Of a stretch of 61,885 nucleotides of DNA, positions 50,948 through 60,224 are shown piece after piece. Numbering within the stretch: the stretch's first letter is position 1; every line of letters starts with the position of its first letter. The notes under the pieces were generated by a model. It worked only from the letters and a program-made list of their open reading frames with translations, was not told the DNA's origin and did not search any database. The position numbers and the translations under genes are program-made. The DNA is taken from contig JAFRUN010000036.1 of assembly GCA_017438865.1 (NCBI GenBank), positions 1 to 61,885 of the forward strand. The letters are read 5' to 3'. The stretch is from Clostridia bacterium (GTDB lineage: Bacteria; Bacillota; Clostridia; Christensenellales; CAG-138).

Positions 50948-52555
50948 ATGTCGAATGCATCGATAAGGAGACTGATCGGCGGTCTCGGGACCGTTCTGAT
51001 CCTTTTGATCTGCGCCGTTGTGATCGGCGCGCACTTTCTGACCGGACGCAACCTGCAGCGCATCGACGTTTCCTCATACACGACGGTGAAAAGCGACGGC
51101 GCGAACGGTTATGTCGCAACGCTGGACGTCGACCGCATGATCGAGCGGGAACGCCTGCACAACCCGACGGAAAGCGAAGCGGATCAGTATCCGGAGATCG
51201 CGGCTTTAAGGGGCCTTTCCGTGCGCATCACGCAGCGCGGCGATCTCTATGAGCTGGAGACGGTCACGACCGGCGAGGATCCGACCGCGCTTTTGAAAAA
51301 ACACGGCATCCGGCTTGTCAATACGAAGTGGTCCATGCAGGGCGCCGAGATGCGCGCAGCCGCGTCGCAGCAGCCCGAAAGATCCGGCGACCTTGACTTT
51401 TCCGCATATGTAAAGACCGCCCGCACCGCAAACGGATATACCGCGGCGGTGGACGTCGCAGGTATGCTTCGCGATGCAGGCGTCGATCCGAACGCCGATC
51501 CGAAGACGGATCCCGGCGCGCGCGCGATCCGGAGTCTTGACGTCGCGTGCAAAAAGACCGGAAACGGCTATTCCATGCAGACCACGAGTACGCTGCAGAC
51601 GGTCATGGAGGACCTTGCGGCGGCAGGGATCCGCATCGTAAACACGCAGTGGACGTGGACCGAAGCCGAGATGGAAGCGCATCTCGGCACGGTTACGCCG
51701 CCGCAAACACCCGTGCAGCCCGAAACGAGCGCGCCGACCACACCTTCCGGCACGTTTAACGATGTTCCCGGCAAAACGCCCGCAGCGACGCCCGCGCCGA
51801 CCACACCTTCCGGCACGTTTAACGATGTTCCCGGCAAAACGCCCGCAGCGACGCCCGCGCGCAGCGCGAACGCGATCGACACACTGTATGGGTTTGATCA
51901 GACCGAGGTGCGCAAGGCGATTCGCGCCGCGAAGGAACAGAAGTACGGCAGCAGCTACGAATCGAGCGAAATCCGCTACAACTACTTCGCGGTCGGCAAT
52001 GAAACCGCCGCGCACGGCAACGTGTTCCGCATCGTTTACAACATAACGACGTCAGGCGGTACGGAATATCTGATCGCGGACGTGTACGATCTTGAACTGG
52101 AAACCGGCTATACGGCGAGCGACGTGCATCTCAGAACGGAGACGGACCGCACGGCGGCCAAGAGCACCGCAGATCTCAAGGACTACACGGTTTACACGCT
52201 CAACGAGGGCAGCATGGTCTTCCCGGAGAACAAGGACAAAAGCCCGTTCGACAAGGACGGTCTTGTCATGGCGAAGAGCATCAAAGAATCCCTGTCTTAC
52301 GATGAGCTGTGGGACATTCCGGCGACCGACGACATGACGCTTCTGAAGCTCCTGGGCTATGCGCGCAACGAGATGTTCGCCCGCGGCGGGCATAAGTTCA
52401 ACGACACGAGCAACTATTACAAGTACTTCAAACAGTTTTCCTGGTACAAGCCGACCGGCTCGGTTTCGGCGGATGCGCTGGCGGAAAAATACCCCGCGAC
52501 CAAGAAAAACATCACCACGATCAAGTTCCTCGAAAACCTGATCAGGAACGGATAA
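50948..52555 (+). CDS. Membrane-anchored YARHG-domain protein with duplicated N-terminal module
   Basis: A 535-residue protein. After a membrane anchor (residues 10-32) come two copies of the module seen once in the first gene of the operon: about 39-135 (IDVSSYTTVKS...ATLDVDRMI...HGIRLVNTKWSM) and about 145-248 (LDFSAYVKTA...AAVDVAGML...AGIRIVNTQWTW). A Pro/Thr linker with an exact 21-residue tandem repeat follows, then a beta-rich domain with YLIADVYDLE that matches the first protein's VDVYDLV part, and a C-terminal YARHG domain (LLGYARNEMFARGGHKF...FKQFSWYKP). GGAGAAAACAG precedes ATG 50948. Function unknown; an extracellular binding role is likely. Confidence 0.85.
   Translation: MSNASIRRLIGGLGTVLILLICAVVIGAHFLTGRNLQRIDVSSYTTVKSDGANGYVATLDVDRMIERERLHNPTESEADQYPEIAALRGLSVRITQRGDLYELETVTTGEDPTALLKKHGIRLVNTKWSMQGAEMRAAASQQPERSGDLDFSAYVKTARTANGYTAAVDVAGMLRDAGVDPNADPKTDPGARAIRSLDVACKKTGNGYSMQTTSTLQTVMEDLAAAGIRIVNTQWTWTEAEMEAHLGTVTPPQTPVQPETSAPTTPSGTFNDVPGKTPAATPAPTTPSGTFNDVPGKTPAATPARSANAIDTLYGFDQTEVRKAIRAAKEQKYGSSYESSEIRYNYFAVGNETAAHGNVFRIVYNITTSGGTEYLIADVYDLELETGYTASDVHLRTETDRTAAKSTADLKDYTVYTLNEGSMVFPENKDKSPFDKDGLVMAKSIKESLSYDELWDIPATDDMTLLKLLGYARNEMFARGGHKFNDTSNYYKYFKQFSWYKPTGSVSADALAEKYPATKKNITTIKFLENLIRNG
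51731..51856 (+). repeat. Exact 63-bp tandem duplication in the linker of the YARHG protein
   Basis: Bases 51731-51793 are repeated without any change at 51794-51856, encoding APTTPSGTFNDVPGKTPAATP twice (21 residues). The identity at synonymous positions shows the duplication is recent or kept homogeneous. Confidence 0.95.
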
Positions 52556-52566
52556 GGACAAACAAT

Positions 52567-52594
52567 AAACGCCCTCCGAGCAGGAGGGCGTTTT
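52567..52594. terminator. Terminator between the YARHG operon and the convergent M48 gene
   Basis: ACGCCCTCC pairs with GGAGGGCGT across GAGCA, followed by TTTG. Confidence 0.85.
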
Positions 52595-52606
52595 GCTGCC
52601 GGACGA

Positions 52607-53833
52607 TTATTTCCGGGCTTCCGGTACGCGGATGGCGTCGATGCGCTGCGCAAGCGTCGGGTGCGAGTAGGTGAGGGCGACGAGGACCGGCGAGGGCGCG
52701 GGATCGCTGTAATTCTGCCGCGCCAGCTTTTTGAGCGCGGAGATCAGCGCCTCTCCGTACCCCTCTTTGACCGCGTGCGCGTCGGCGCGGTATTCGGCAC
52801 GGCGGGAAAACCAGTTGGCAAGAAGTCCGAACAGCGGCGCAAGCAGCGCAAACTCCGCGCTCATGATCACGATCAGCGCAAAGCCGTAGTTGATGTCCTG
52901 AAACCCGAACGCGGTAAACAGCGGAAGGATCTTGAGCGTGCCCCATGCAAGGAAGCCCAGGATCAGCATTTCAAAGAAGGTCAGAAGCTGATTCTTCAGC
53001 GTGTCCTTATGCAGACCGTGCCCGAGCTCGTGCGCGAAAACCGCGACGATCTCATCGGGCGTCATGGACTCGACCAGCGTGTCGTAGAGCACGATCGTCT
53101 TCATCTTGCCGAAGCCCGCGAAGTACGCGTTCGCCTTCGTGGAGCGGCGCGAGGCGTCCATCACGTTGATCGCGCGGACGCGGTAACCGTTCTTTTCGAG
53201 CAGCGCCGTGAGCTTTTCCCTGAGCTCGCCGTCCTCGAGCGGTTTGAACTTGTTGAAGATCCTGCTGAAGAACGGATAGAGAAACGTGATGAACAGCATG
53301 AACAGCGTGGCGAACGCCGCAAAGACGAGGATCAGCCAGTCGCCGAAGCTGCGGTGAAGTCCGAAGAGCATGGAACCCAGGCCGATCATCAGCGCAAACT
53401 GCAGGATAAACTCCTTGATGCGGTCGAAGACGAAGGTCTTGACGGTCGTGCGGTTGAAGCCGAACGCCTGCTCGATACGCATGGTATCATAGTACTGAAA
53501 CGGGATCGTGACGAGCGACGCGACCGCGGAAAGCAGCAGCACCGCAAACATCTGCACCCATTGATTTTCGGAAAACAGCCCGGCGAACGCGGCATAGGCA
53601 TTGCACGCGAGCAGTACGATCTCGACCGCAAAGCTCGCCGTGGCGCGCAGCATGGAGAGGCGGTTCTTCTCCCGGTGATACAGGAGGCGGATGCGGTGAG
53701 TCTCCTCGTCGTAAACGTCGGCGACGCACGGCGGGATCGCGTTGTTCTTCGAGCGCAGGGAGAGCAGGGAGAGATACAGCTCATACAGCCATACGATGGC
53801 AACGGCGGCGATAACGGCGATTTTCCAGATCAT
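52607..53833 (-). CDS. M48 family zinc metallopeptidase (Ste24/CAAX protease 1-like)
   Basis: A 408-residue polytopic membrane peptidase. The zinc motif is HELGH in VAVFAHELGHGLHKDT, and the third ligand Glu lies in the SRRAEYRADAHAVK helix. Seven hydrophobic segments and the NAYFAGFGKMKTIVLYDTL block are typical of the Ste24 branch rather than HtpX. Bacterial members take part in membrane-protein quality control; the substrate is unknown. The start at 53833 has GGAAAGGAACACC upstream. Confidence 0.93.
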   Translation of the reverse strand: MIWKIAVIAAVAIVWLYELYLSLLSLRSKNNAIPPCVADVYDEETHRIRLLYHREKNRLSMLRATASFAVEIVLLACNAYAAFAGLFSENQWVQMFAVLLLSAVASLVTIPFQYYDTMRIEQAFGFNRTTVKTFVFDRIKEFILQFALMIGLGSMLFGLHRSFGDWLILVFAAFATLFMLFITFLYPFFSRIFNKFKPLEDGELREKLTALLEKNGYRVRAINVMDASRRSTKANAYFAGFGKMKTIVLYDTLVESMTPDEIVAVFAHELGHGLHKDTLKNQLLTFFEMLILGFLAWGTLKILPLFTAFGFQDINYGFALIVIMSAEFALLAPLFGLLANWFSRRAEYRADAHAVKEGYGEALISALKKLARQNYSDPAPSPVLVALTYSHPTLAQRIDAIRVPEARK

Positions 53834-53940
53834 AGGTGTTCCTTTCCCGGCAGGCGCCGATTCATTTTTATCAAGCATACCACGATCCGCGTCCGTTTTC
53901 AAGGGAAACGCATACGGTGAAAAAACCGCGTTTTCGGGGC

Positions 53941-53969
53941 TTTACAAACCGGATCTTTTCGGATATAAT
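53941..53969 (+). promoter_or_regulatory. Promoter of the ileS T-box leader
   Basis: TTTACA and TATAAT are separated by 17 bases. Confidence 0.75.
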
Positions 53970-53975
53970 AGTTCG

Positions 53976-54204
53976 GAAATCGTTGATCGGGACGAGTAAC
54001 GTCCGCAAAACCCACAGCGAGCCGCGTTCGGTGCAAGGCGGCGGCGGAGCGAGCGTGAAAATCACCCGGGAGTGGTTCGGCGAACCGGCAGTAGCCGATC
54101 CCGTATCCCCGCGTTAAGGGGCAATGAGCGGGCAGGGGGATCCCTGTCAACTGAGGTGGTACCGCGGAGCAGCTTCGTCCTCTTTTGGGACGGAGTATTT
54201 TTAT
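53976..54204 (+). promoter_or_regulatory. T-box riboswitch of ileS (isoleucine specifier)
   Basis: The leader carries the T-box core AGGTGGTACCGCGG (54152-54165) and, in Stem I, a likely specifier ATC at 54061-54063 within GTGAAAATCACC. The terminator CGTCC...GGACG followed by TATTTTTATTTT comes just before the ribosome-binding site. Uncharged tRNA-Ile should stabilise the antiterminator and switch on ileS. Confidence 0.93.
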
Positions 54205-54218
54205 TTTCGGAGGAAGGC

Positions 54219-57200
54219 ATGTATAAGAAAGTAAGTACGGATATGGACTTTGTTTCCCGCGAGAAGGAAACGCTGCAGTTCTGGAAGGAGAACCGCGTCT
54301 TTGAAAAGAGCGTGGAGTGGCGCAAAGGCAAGCCGGCGTTCACGTTCTTCGACGGACCGCCCACGGCGAACGGCAAGCCGCACATCGGGCACGTTCTGAC
54401 CAGAAGCATCAAGGATCTGATCCCGCGTTATAAGACCATGAAGGGCTTTGACGTGCTGCGCAAAGCCGGTTGGGATACGCACGGTCTTCCGGTCGAGCTG
54501 GAGGTCGAAAAATCGCTCGGACTCGACGGCAAGGAGCAGATCGAGGCGTACGGCGTGGAGCCGTTCATCTCGGCGTGCAAGCAGTCCGTGTGGAAATACG
54601 AATCGCAGTGGCGCGAAATGTCCGACCGCGTCGGCTTCTGGTGCGATATGGACAATCCTTACGTCACATACAAGGACGATTATATCGAGTCCGAATGGTG
54701 GGCGCTCAAGACGATCCACGAAAAGGGACTGCTCTATAAGGGACACAAGATCGTGCCGTACTGCCCGCGCTGCGGAACGGCGCTGAGCTCGCACGAGGTC
54801 GCGCAGGGCTATCACGACGTCAAGGAGGTCTCCGCGATCGCGCGCTTCTATCTGAAGGACGGAAGCGGCACGGCGATCCTTGCGTGGACGACCACGCCGT
54901 GGACGCTGCCTTCGAACGTCGCGCTGTGCGTCAACGCGCACGAAACGTACTGCAAGGTCGTTTCGGAGGGCAAGACCTATATCATGGCGGAAGCGCTGGT
55001 AAGCTCCGTGCTCGGCGAAAACGCGGAGATCACGGAAACCTTCTCCGGCGAATCGCTGGTCGGCACCGAATACGAACCGCTGTTCGACCTGCCCGTGAAG
55101 TTCGGCAGAAAGAAGGGCTACCGCGTCGTGGCGGACGATTACGTCACGCTCACCGACGGCACCGGCGTCGTGCATATCGCGCCCGCGTTCGGCGAGGACG
55201 ACAACCGCGTCGGCAAGGTCTGGGATCTGCCGTTCCTCCAGCTTGTCAACACGTCCGGGCATATGTGCGGCGGTACGCCGTGGGACGGTTTGTTCGTCAA
55301 GGACGCGGACAAGCCGATCCTCGAAGCGCTTAAAGAGAGCGGGAAGCTCTTCGCGGCGCTCCCGTTCGAGCACAGCTATCCGTTCTGCTGGCGCTGCGAC
55401 ACGCCGCTGATCTATTACGCCCGCGAAAGCTGGTTCATCAAAATGACCGCGGTTAAGGACAAGCTGATCGCGTTCAACAAATCGGTCAACTGGATCCCCG
55501 AGACGATCGGCGAGGGCCGCATGGGCAACTTCCTCGAGAACGTCATCGACTGGGGCATCTCCCGCGAGCGTTACTGGGGCACGCCGCTGCCGGTGTGGAT
55601 GTGCGAATGCGGTCACGTTCATGTGATCGGAAGCCGCGCCGAGCTCAAAGCCATGAGCCGCAACTGCCCGGAGAACATCGAGCTGCACAAGCCCTACATC
55701 GATCAGGTCGAGGTCGTGTGTCCGGAGTGCGGAAAGATCATGAAGCGCGAGCCGGTCGTCATCGACTGCTGGTTCGATTCCGGTTCCATGCCGTTTGCGC
55801 AGTGGCACTACCCCTTTGAAAACAAAGAGGAGTTCGAGCGCCGCTATCCCGCCGCGTTTATTTCCGAAGCGGTCGATCAGACGCGCGGCTGGTTCTATAC
55901 GCTGATGGCGGTCGCCACCTGCCTGTTTGATAAGGCGCCGTTTGAAAACTGCGTCGTGCTCGGTCTCGTGTGCGACAAGGACGGCAAGAAGATGTCCAAG
56001 CATATCGGCAACGTCATCGCGCCCGCGGACGTGCTCGACAAGCAGGGCGCAGACGCGGTCCGCTGGTATTTCTATACGGCATCCGCGCCGTGGCTGCCGT
56101 CACGCTTCTCGGGCGAAGCGGTCAGCGAATATCAGCGCAAGTTCATGAGCACGCTCTGGAACACCTACGCGTTCTATGTACTGTACGCCGACATCGACGG
56201 GTTCGATCCGACGAAGCACACCTTAAAGCGCGAAAACCTTTCGCTGATGGATCGCTGGATCCTCTCACGGCTGCAGACGCTCACGAAACGCGTCGACGGC
56301 AATCTCGAGGCGTTCCGCATCACCGAGGCGGGCAGAGAACTGATCGATTTCGCGGACGAGCTTAGTAACTGGTATGTGCGCCGCTGCCGCGACCGGTACT
56401 GGGGCGCCGAGATGACGGATGACAAGGAAGCGGCGTATATGACGCTCTATACCGTTCTGAAGACGGTGACGCTTCTGACCGCGCCGTTCTGTCCGTTCAT
56501 GACGGAAGCGATCTATCAGAACATCGTGCGCAGCGTGGACGAAACCGCGCCGATGTCCGTGCACCTTTGCGATTATCCCGAAGCGGACGATTCGTTCATC
56601 GACGCCGGACTCGAGGAAGAGATGGCGCGCGTACTGAACATCGTCACGGTGGGCAGAAGCGCCAGAAGCAGCGCGGGCATGAAGACGCGTCAGCCGCTTT
56701 CGAAGATGTACGTCCAGGGCGAAGCGCTTTCCGAACGTGCCGCGACGATCGCGGCGGAGGAGCTGAACGTCAAGGAAGTCGCGTTCATCGAGAACGCGGA
56801 CGCGCTGATGAGCTACAAGGTCAAGCCGCAGCTCCGTACTCTGGGACCGCGCTACGGAAAGCTCCTCGGAAAGATCAGCGCGCACCTTGCGGAAAACGGC
56901 GACGCGATCGTAAAAGCGCATCATGCGGGCGAAAATTACACGTTTACGGTCGACGGCACGGAGGTCGTGCTTTCGCCGGACGACGTGCTGGTTTCCACCC
57001 AGCAGAAGGAAGGGCTCGTCAGTGAACAGGGCGGCGGCGTGACCGTCGTGCTCGACACGAACCTGACGCCGGAACTGATCGAAGAAGGTCTGATGCGCGA
57101 GCTCGTCTCGAAGCTGCAGACGATGCGCAAGGAAGCGGGCTTCGAGGTCGCGGACCACATCCGCATCGGGTATGCGGGCGGCGGCGAAGCGGCGCGCGTT

Positions 57201-57329
57201 CTGGTGAAATTTGCGGACGGCGTCAAGGCGGACACGCTTGCCGAAAGCGTCGAAGAGGGCGCGTTCGGCTACACGAAGGACTGGGATCTGAACGGGAACG
57301 CGATCACGCTTTCCGTGGAACGCGTATAA
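54219..57329 (+). CDS. ileS: Isoleucyl-tRNA synthetase, type 2 (eukaryote-like)
   Basis: A 1036-residue class I synthetase. The HIGH motif is in GKPHIGHVLTRS and the KMSKS motif is KMSKH in DGKKMSKHIGN. Wording such as ISEAVDQTRGWFYTLMAVAT, the length near 1035 and the lack of a C-terminal zinc finger place it with bacterial IleRS type 2, the group known for natural mupirocin insensitivity. The CP1 editing domain contains TTTPWTLPSN and GTGVVHIAPAFGEDD. GGAGGAAGG precedes ATG 54219; the longer frame runs through the T-box and is rejected. Confidence 0.98.
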   Translation: MYKKVSTDMDFVSREKETLQFWKENRVFEKSVEWRKGKPAFTFFDGPPTANGKPHIGHVLTRSIKDLIPRYKTMKGFDVLRKAGWDTHGLPVELEVEKSLGLDGKEQIEAYGVEPFISACKQSVWKYESQWREMSDRVGFWCDMDNPYVTYKDDYIESEWWALKTIHEKGLLYKGHKIVPYCPRCGTALSSHEVAQGYHDVKEVSAIARFYLKDGSGTAILAWTTTPWTLPSNVALCVNAHETYCKVVSEGKTYIMAEALVSSVLGENAEITETFSGESLVGTEYEPLFDLPVKFGRKKGYRVVADDYVTLTDGTGVVHIAPAFGEDDNRVGKVWDLPFLQLVNTSGHMCGGTPWDGLFVKDADKPILEALKESGKLFAALPFEHSYPFCWRCDTPLIYYARESWFIKMTAVKDKLIAFNKSVNWIPETIGEGRMGNFLENVIDWGISRERYWGTPLPVWMCECGHVHVIGSRAELKAMSRNCPENIELHKPYIDQVEVVCPECGKIMKREPVVIDCWFDSGSMPFAQWHYPFENKEEFERRYPAAFISEAVDQTRGWFYTLMAVATCLFDKAPFENCVVLGLVCDKDGKKMSKHIGNVIAPADVLDKQGADAVRWYFYTASAPWLPSRFSGEAVSEYQRKFMSTLWNTYAFYVLYADIDGFDPTKHTLKRENLSLMDRWILSRLQTLTKRVDGNLEAFRITEAGRELIDFADELSNWYVRRCRDRYWGAEMTDDKEAAYMTLYTVLKTVTLLTAPFCPFMTEAIYQNIVRSVDETAPMSVHLCDYPEADDSFIDAGLEEEMARVLNIVTVGRSARSSAGMKTRQPLSKMYVQGEALSERAATIAAEELNVKEVAFIENADALMSYKVKPQLRTLGPRYGKLLGKISAHLAENGDAIVKAHHAGENYTFTVDGTEVVLSPDDVLVSTQQKEGLVSEQGGGVTVVLDTNLTPELIEEGLMRELVSKLQTMRKEAGFEVADHIRIGYAGGGEAARVLVKFADGVKADTLAESVEEGAFGYTKDWDLNGNAITLSVERV

Positions 57330-57342
57330 ACGGCAGCAAATC

Positions 57343-57376
57343 AAACGAGCAGGCGTTTGCCTGCTCGTTTTGCGTT
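57343..57376. terminator. Terminator after ileS (bidirectional)
   Basis: AAACGAGCAGGC pairs with GCCTGCTCGTTT across GTTT, followed by TGCGTTTTT. Confidence 0.9.
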
Positions 57377-57383
57377 TTTGCGA

Positions 57384-60068
57384 TCAGTTTGCCTCCGGCG
57401 CAGGCGTTGCCTCCGGCGCAGGCGTTTCCTCCGGCGCGGGAGCTTCCTCCGGTTCCGGAGACGGTTGTTCGGCGGCGGTCTCCTGCGGCTGCTCGACGCC
57501 GACCTTGCTGACGGCGATCATCAGAAGCCCGATATCAAACATCAGAACGGAAAGGATGTGCAGGATCGGTTCGTCGAACACGGTCATAAAGATCAGCAGG
57601 ATCGCTTCCGAAAGAAGGAACAGCCGTGCGGCGAACCGCACGCGCGGCAGCTGTCCGCCCGCGGTGTAGTTCATCAGCAGCAGGATGACCGCGTATGCCG
57701 CAGCGCCCCACGCGAGCGATCCGATTTTCCGGGTAAAGCCGAATACGATCAGCACGGAAGCGATCGCGGAGACCACAAACCATTGGATCCACATTTTCAG
57801 CGGCATCGGGGACCGGTACAGGAACGCAGCGATCAGGAGCACATGCGCCGCCATGAACAGGATCGCGCCCTGCAGGAAGTACAGACACATCACGACGTCC
57901 GCCGCGATCAGCATGAAGAATCCGGGCAGCATGAGGAGCGTGCGCCTGGACCGCCGGTGCCGGATCAGGAAGATGACGAGCAGCGCTGCGCCGAGGATCA
58001 TTTTCCAGAGCATGCGCAGGTTCGTGTGGTCTGCGAAGAACCAGAACGCAAGCTCCGCCTCGAGCATGGCGACGCAGAAGATGCACAGACACAGCCAGAC
58101 GGGTACGCCGGGCTTTTTGCGCGTGCGGTTCAAAAGCAGGAAGAACCAGATCAGGACCGTGATGAGAATGCCGGCGAGTGCGGCGAAGAGCATCAGCGAG
58201 ACACGCCAGTTGACGCCGACCGAATCGATGCCCATGAACGACGCGATCTCCGCCGCGGTAAAGGTCTTCGGTTCAAAGCCGTCCGAAAGGACGCCGTCGT
58301 CCGTCTGCGAGCGGTATGCAATGCCGGCGTCGCCTTTCCGGACACGCTGCGGCGCACACGCCGCGCCTTCATATCGCGCGGAAGCGTGCACGGAACAGTC
58401 CGCGATGCAGGTTTCGACGGTGCCGCTGTCCTGCGCCTCCCATTCGATCACGAAATCGGCGTCGCGCGGGACGGCGACGACGCTCGTTTCGCCGATCCGC
58501 TCCATATAATAGCGGCGGGTGATCTCCGCGGAGGACAGAAGACCGCTTTCGGGATCGTTCACAACGGTGTCGGAACGGATCCCGCCTTCGGCGGACAGCA
58601 CGACCTTGTATCCGGGGATATCCGCGCGCGTCAGGGACACGCTGACGGGACCGCGGATGAAGACATAGGTAAACGAAAAGTCGTCCTCAAACAGCCCGGC
58701 GCGAATCAGGTCGATGTTCGCGAGGTACGCGTCCTCGCAGTGCTCGTTGAACAGCCGGAGCGCGATGTTGCCGGTGTTTTGATTGGCTTCGCTGAGCTCC
58801 GTGCGCGTCAGGACGTTTCCGAACACGCGAAAGATGTAATCGACCAGGGTATCCACGTTCATTCTTCCTTCCGCGCCGTCGTCCTTCACGGTCAGCAGCA
58901 GACTGCGCACAGTCGAAAGCAGATTCGATGCGTGCATATCCTGCATGATCCCGACCACGGCGGGCTGCAGATGCGCGTTGTACTGCTCCCGGTTCTTCGC
59001 CACCTCCAGAATCATGGACAGCAGCAGACGCATGCGAAGGTTCAGCGAGGGGCTGTAATTCGCTTCGATCCCGAAGGTGCGCCGGGCGAACGCCGCGCGG
59101 GAAAAGGTAAAGGTCTCTCCGACCGAGGAGAACTCCGTGACGGGAATAAAGAGGTCCGTTCCGAAGCGCGAGAAGCTCCAGTCGTAGGGCATGACCTGCG
59201 GCACGACGTCCATCGGGTTCAGGATGTTGAAGATGTTTTCGTATCCGGTCTGCGGCGCGTTGTGCACGGCGGCGGGCGTCGCGAACGTGTAGGCGTAGAC
59301 GTCCTCCTTGTCAAACATGCCGTCGCGCACGAGAAGCCCCGCCGTCACGTTCGAAACGGCGGCGGCGCGGCTGAAACCGGAGATCCAGATCTTGACGTTT
59401 CCCTTGACGTTGTTGGTCAGGATATAGCCCGCAAGCCGGTCGATCACCAGCTGCGCCGCGGACAGAAAGCCCTCGTGCAGCTCGCCGTATCCGGGCGTCA
59501 TGTTGGACTGCCATTCGTTTCCGTATCCGCCGCCGCAAACGCCGATGGCGATCAGCGTGAACGGTTCCTCGCCGTCCTTTTCCATTCGTTTCGCGCCCAT
59601 CGCCATGGAGATCGTATACATGCTGGTCTCCTTGGAATAATCGTCCTTGCGAATGTGTGTGAATCCGGCGTCCGTAAGGAACTTTTCCAGATGCAGAGAC
59701 GGATCGTAACCGTTTTTCGACGTCTCCGAGGATTTCAGAGCGCGGTTTGCGGAGAGCGCCATCGCCAGCGACATCACGGCGAGATTGCCGTCGTACTGCG
59801 TCGCGCTCTGCCAGAACGGGTACTCCGTGAAATGGATATTGAATTCGAACGCATCCTTGTTCGAGCGCAGGTTGATTCCGGCGCGGACCGGATAAACGGG
59901 GCATCCGTTGACGGACACCGGATTGCCGCTTTCGTCGCGCTCGACGACGGCGCCTTCGCCGAACTGCTCGGCGTCGCGTTCCGAACCGTCGTCCTCCGCG
60001 TGCACGGCAAGAAGAGGAACCGAAAGCAACAGGAGGATCAGGACCGATGCGAGGATGCGCTTTTTCAT
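57384..60068 (-). CDS. Exported lipase-like protein fused to a YhhN/TMEM86-like membrane domain
   Basis: An 894-residue protein. A signal peptide ends near VHA (residue 22). Residues of about 50-330 look like a class 3-type lipase/DUF2974 fold with the nucleophile elbow ISGFSRAAAV and the FATPAAVHN segment after it. A less conserved extracellular part follows to about residue 640. The last 250 residues are eight or more membrane helices with AADVVMCLYFLQGAILFMAAHVLLI, matching the YhhN (lysoplasmalogenase) family. The tail is a Pro/Glu/Ala repeat. It suggests lipid or ether-lipid hydrolysis at the membrane. The start at 60068 has GGAAAGG upstream. Lipase assignment is moderate, YhhN assignment fair. 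Confidence 0.72.
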   Translation of the reverse strand: MKKRILASVLILLLLSVPLLAVHAEDDGSERDAEQFGEGAVVERDESGNPVSVNGCPVYPVRAGINLRSNKDAFEFNIHFTEYPFWQSATQYDGNLAVMSLAMALSANRALKSSETSKNGYDPSLHLEKFLTDAGFTHIRKDDYSKETSMYTISMAMGAKRMEKDGEEPFTLIAIGVCGGGYGNEWQSNMTPGYGELHEGFLSAAQLVIDRLAGYILTNNVKGNVKIWISGFSRAAAVSNVTAGLLVRDGMFDKEDVYAYTFATPAAVHNAPQTGYENIFNILNPMDVVPQVMPYDWSFSRFGTDLFIPVTEFSSVGETFTFSRAAFARRTFGIEANYSPSLNLRMRLLLSMILEVAKNREQYNAHLQPAVVGIMQDMHASNLLSTVRSLLLTVKDDGAEGRMNVDTLVDYIFRVFGNVLTRTELSEANQNTGNIALRLFNEHCEDAYLANIDLIRAGLFEDDFSFTYVFIRGPVSVSLTRADIPGYKVVLSAEGGIRSDTVVNDPESGLLSSAEITRRYYMERIGETSVVAVPRDADFVIEWEAQDSGTVETCIADCSVHASARYEGAACAPQRVRKGDAGIAYRSQTDDGVLSDGFEPKTFTAAEIASFMGIDSVGVNWRVSLMLFAALAGILITVLIWFFLLLNRTRKKPGVPVWLCLCIFCVAMLEAELAFWFFADHTNLRMLWKMILGAALLVIFLIRHRRSRRTLLMLPGFFMLIAADVVMCLYFLQGAILFMAAHVLLIAAFLYRSPMPLKMWIQWFVVSAIASVLIVFGFTRKIGSLAWGAAAYAVILLLMNYTAGGQLPRVRFAARLFLLSEAILLIFMTVFDEPILHILSVLMFDIGLLMIAVSKVGVEQPQETAAEQPSPEPEEAPAPEETPAPEATPAPEAN

Positions 60069-60190
60069 GGAAATGCCTTTCCGCACGGGAGGGTGTGTGC
60101 CGTTCGGCGTTCGTCCGTTCCCGTTCTCTGTGATATAAAAATGATAGCATACATGCAAAATCGTGTCAATTTATGTTCCCCAAAATCCTG

Positions 60191-60218
60191 TTGACAAACG
60201 CGCGGCTTGTGGTATAAT
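60191..60218 (+). promoter_or_regulatory. Promoter of the thrS T-box leader
   Basis: TTGACA and TATAAT are separated by 16 bases. Confidence 0.85.
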
Positions 60219-60224
60219 GTCTCT

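Noticed and set aside
57357..60194. 945-codon plus-strand open frame
   Set aside because: It is the antisense shadow of the lipase-YhhN gene; its sequence is Arg/His/Asp-rich without domains, while the minus strand has motifs, a signal peptide and a ribosome-binding site.
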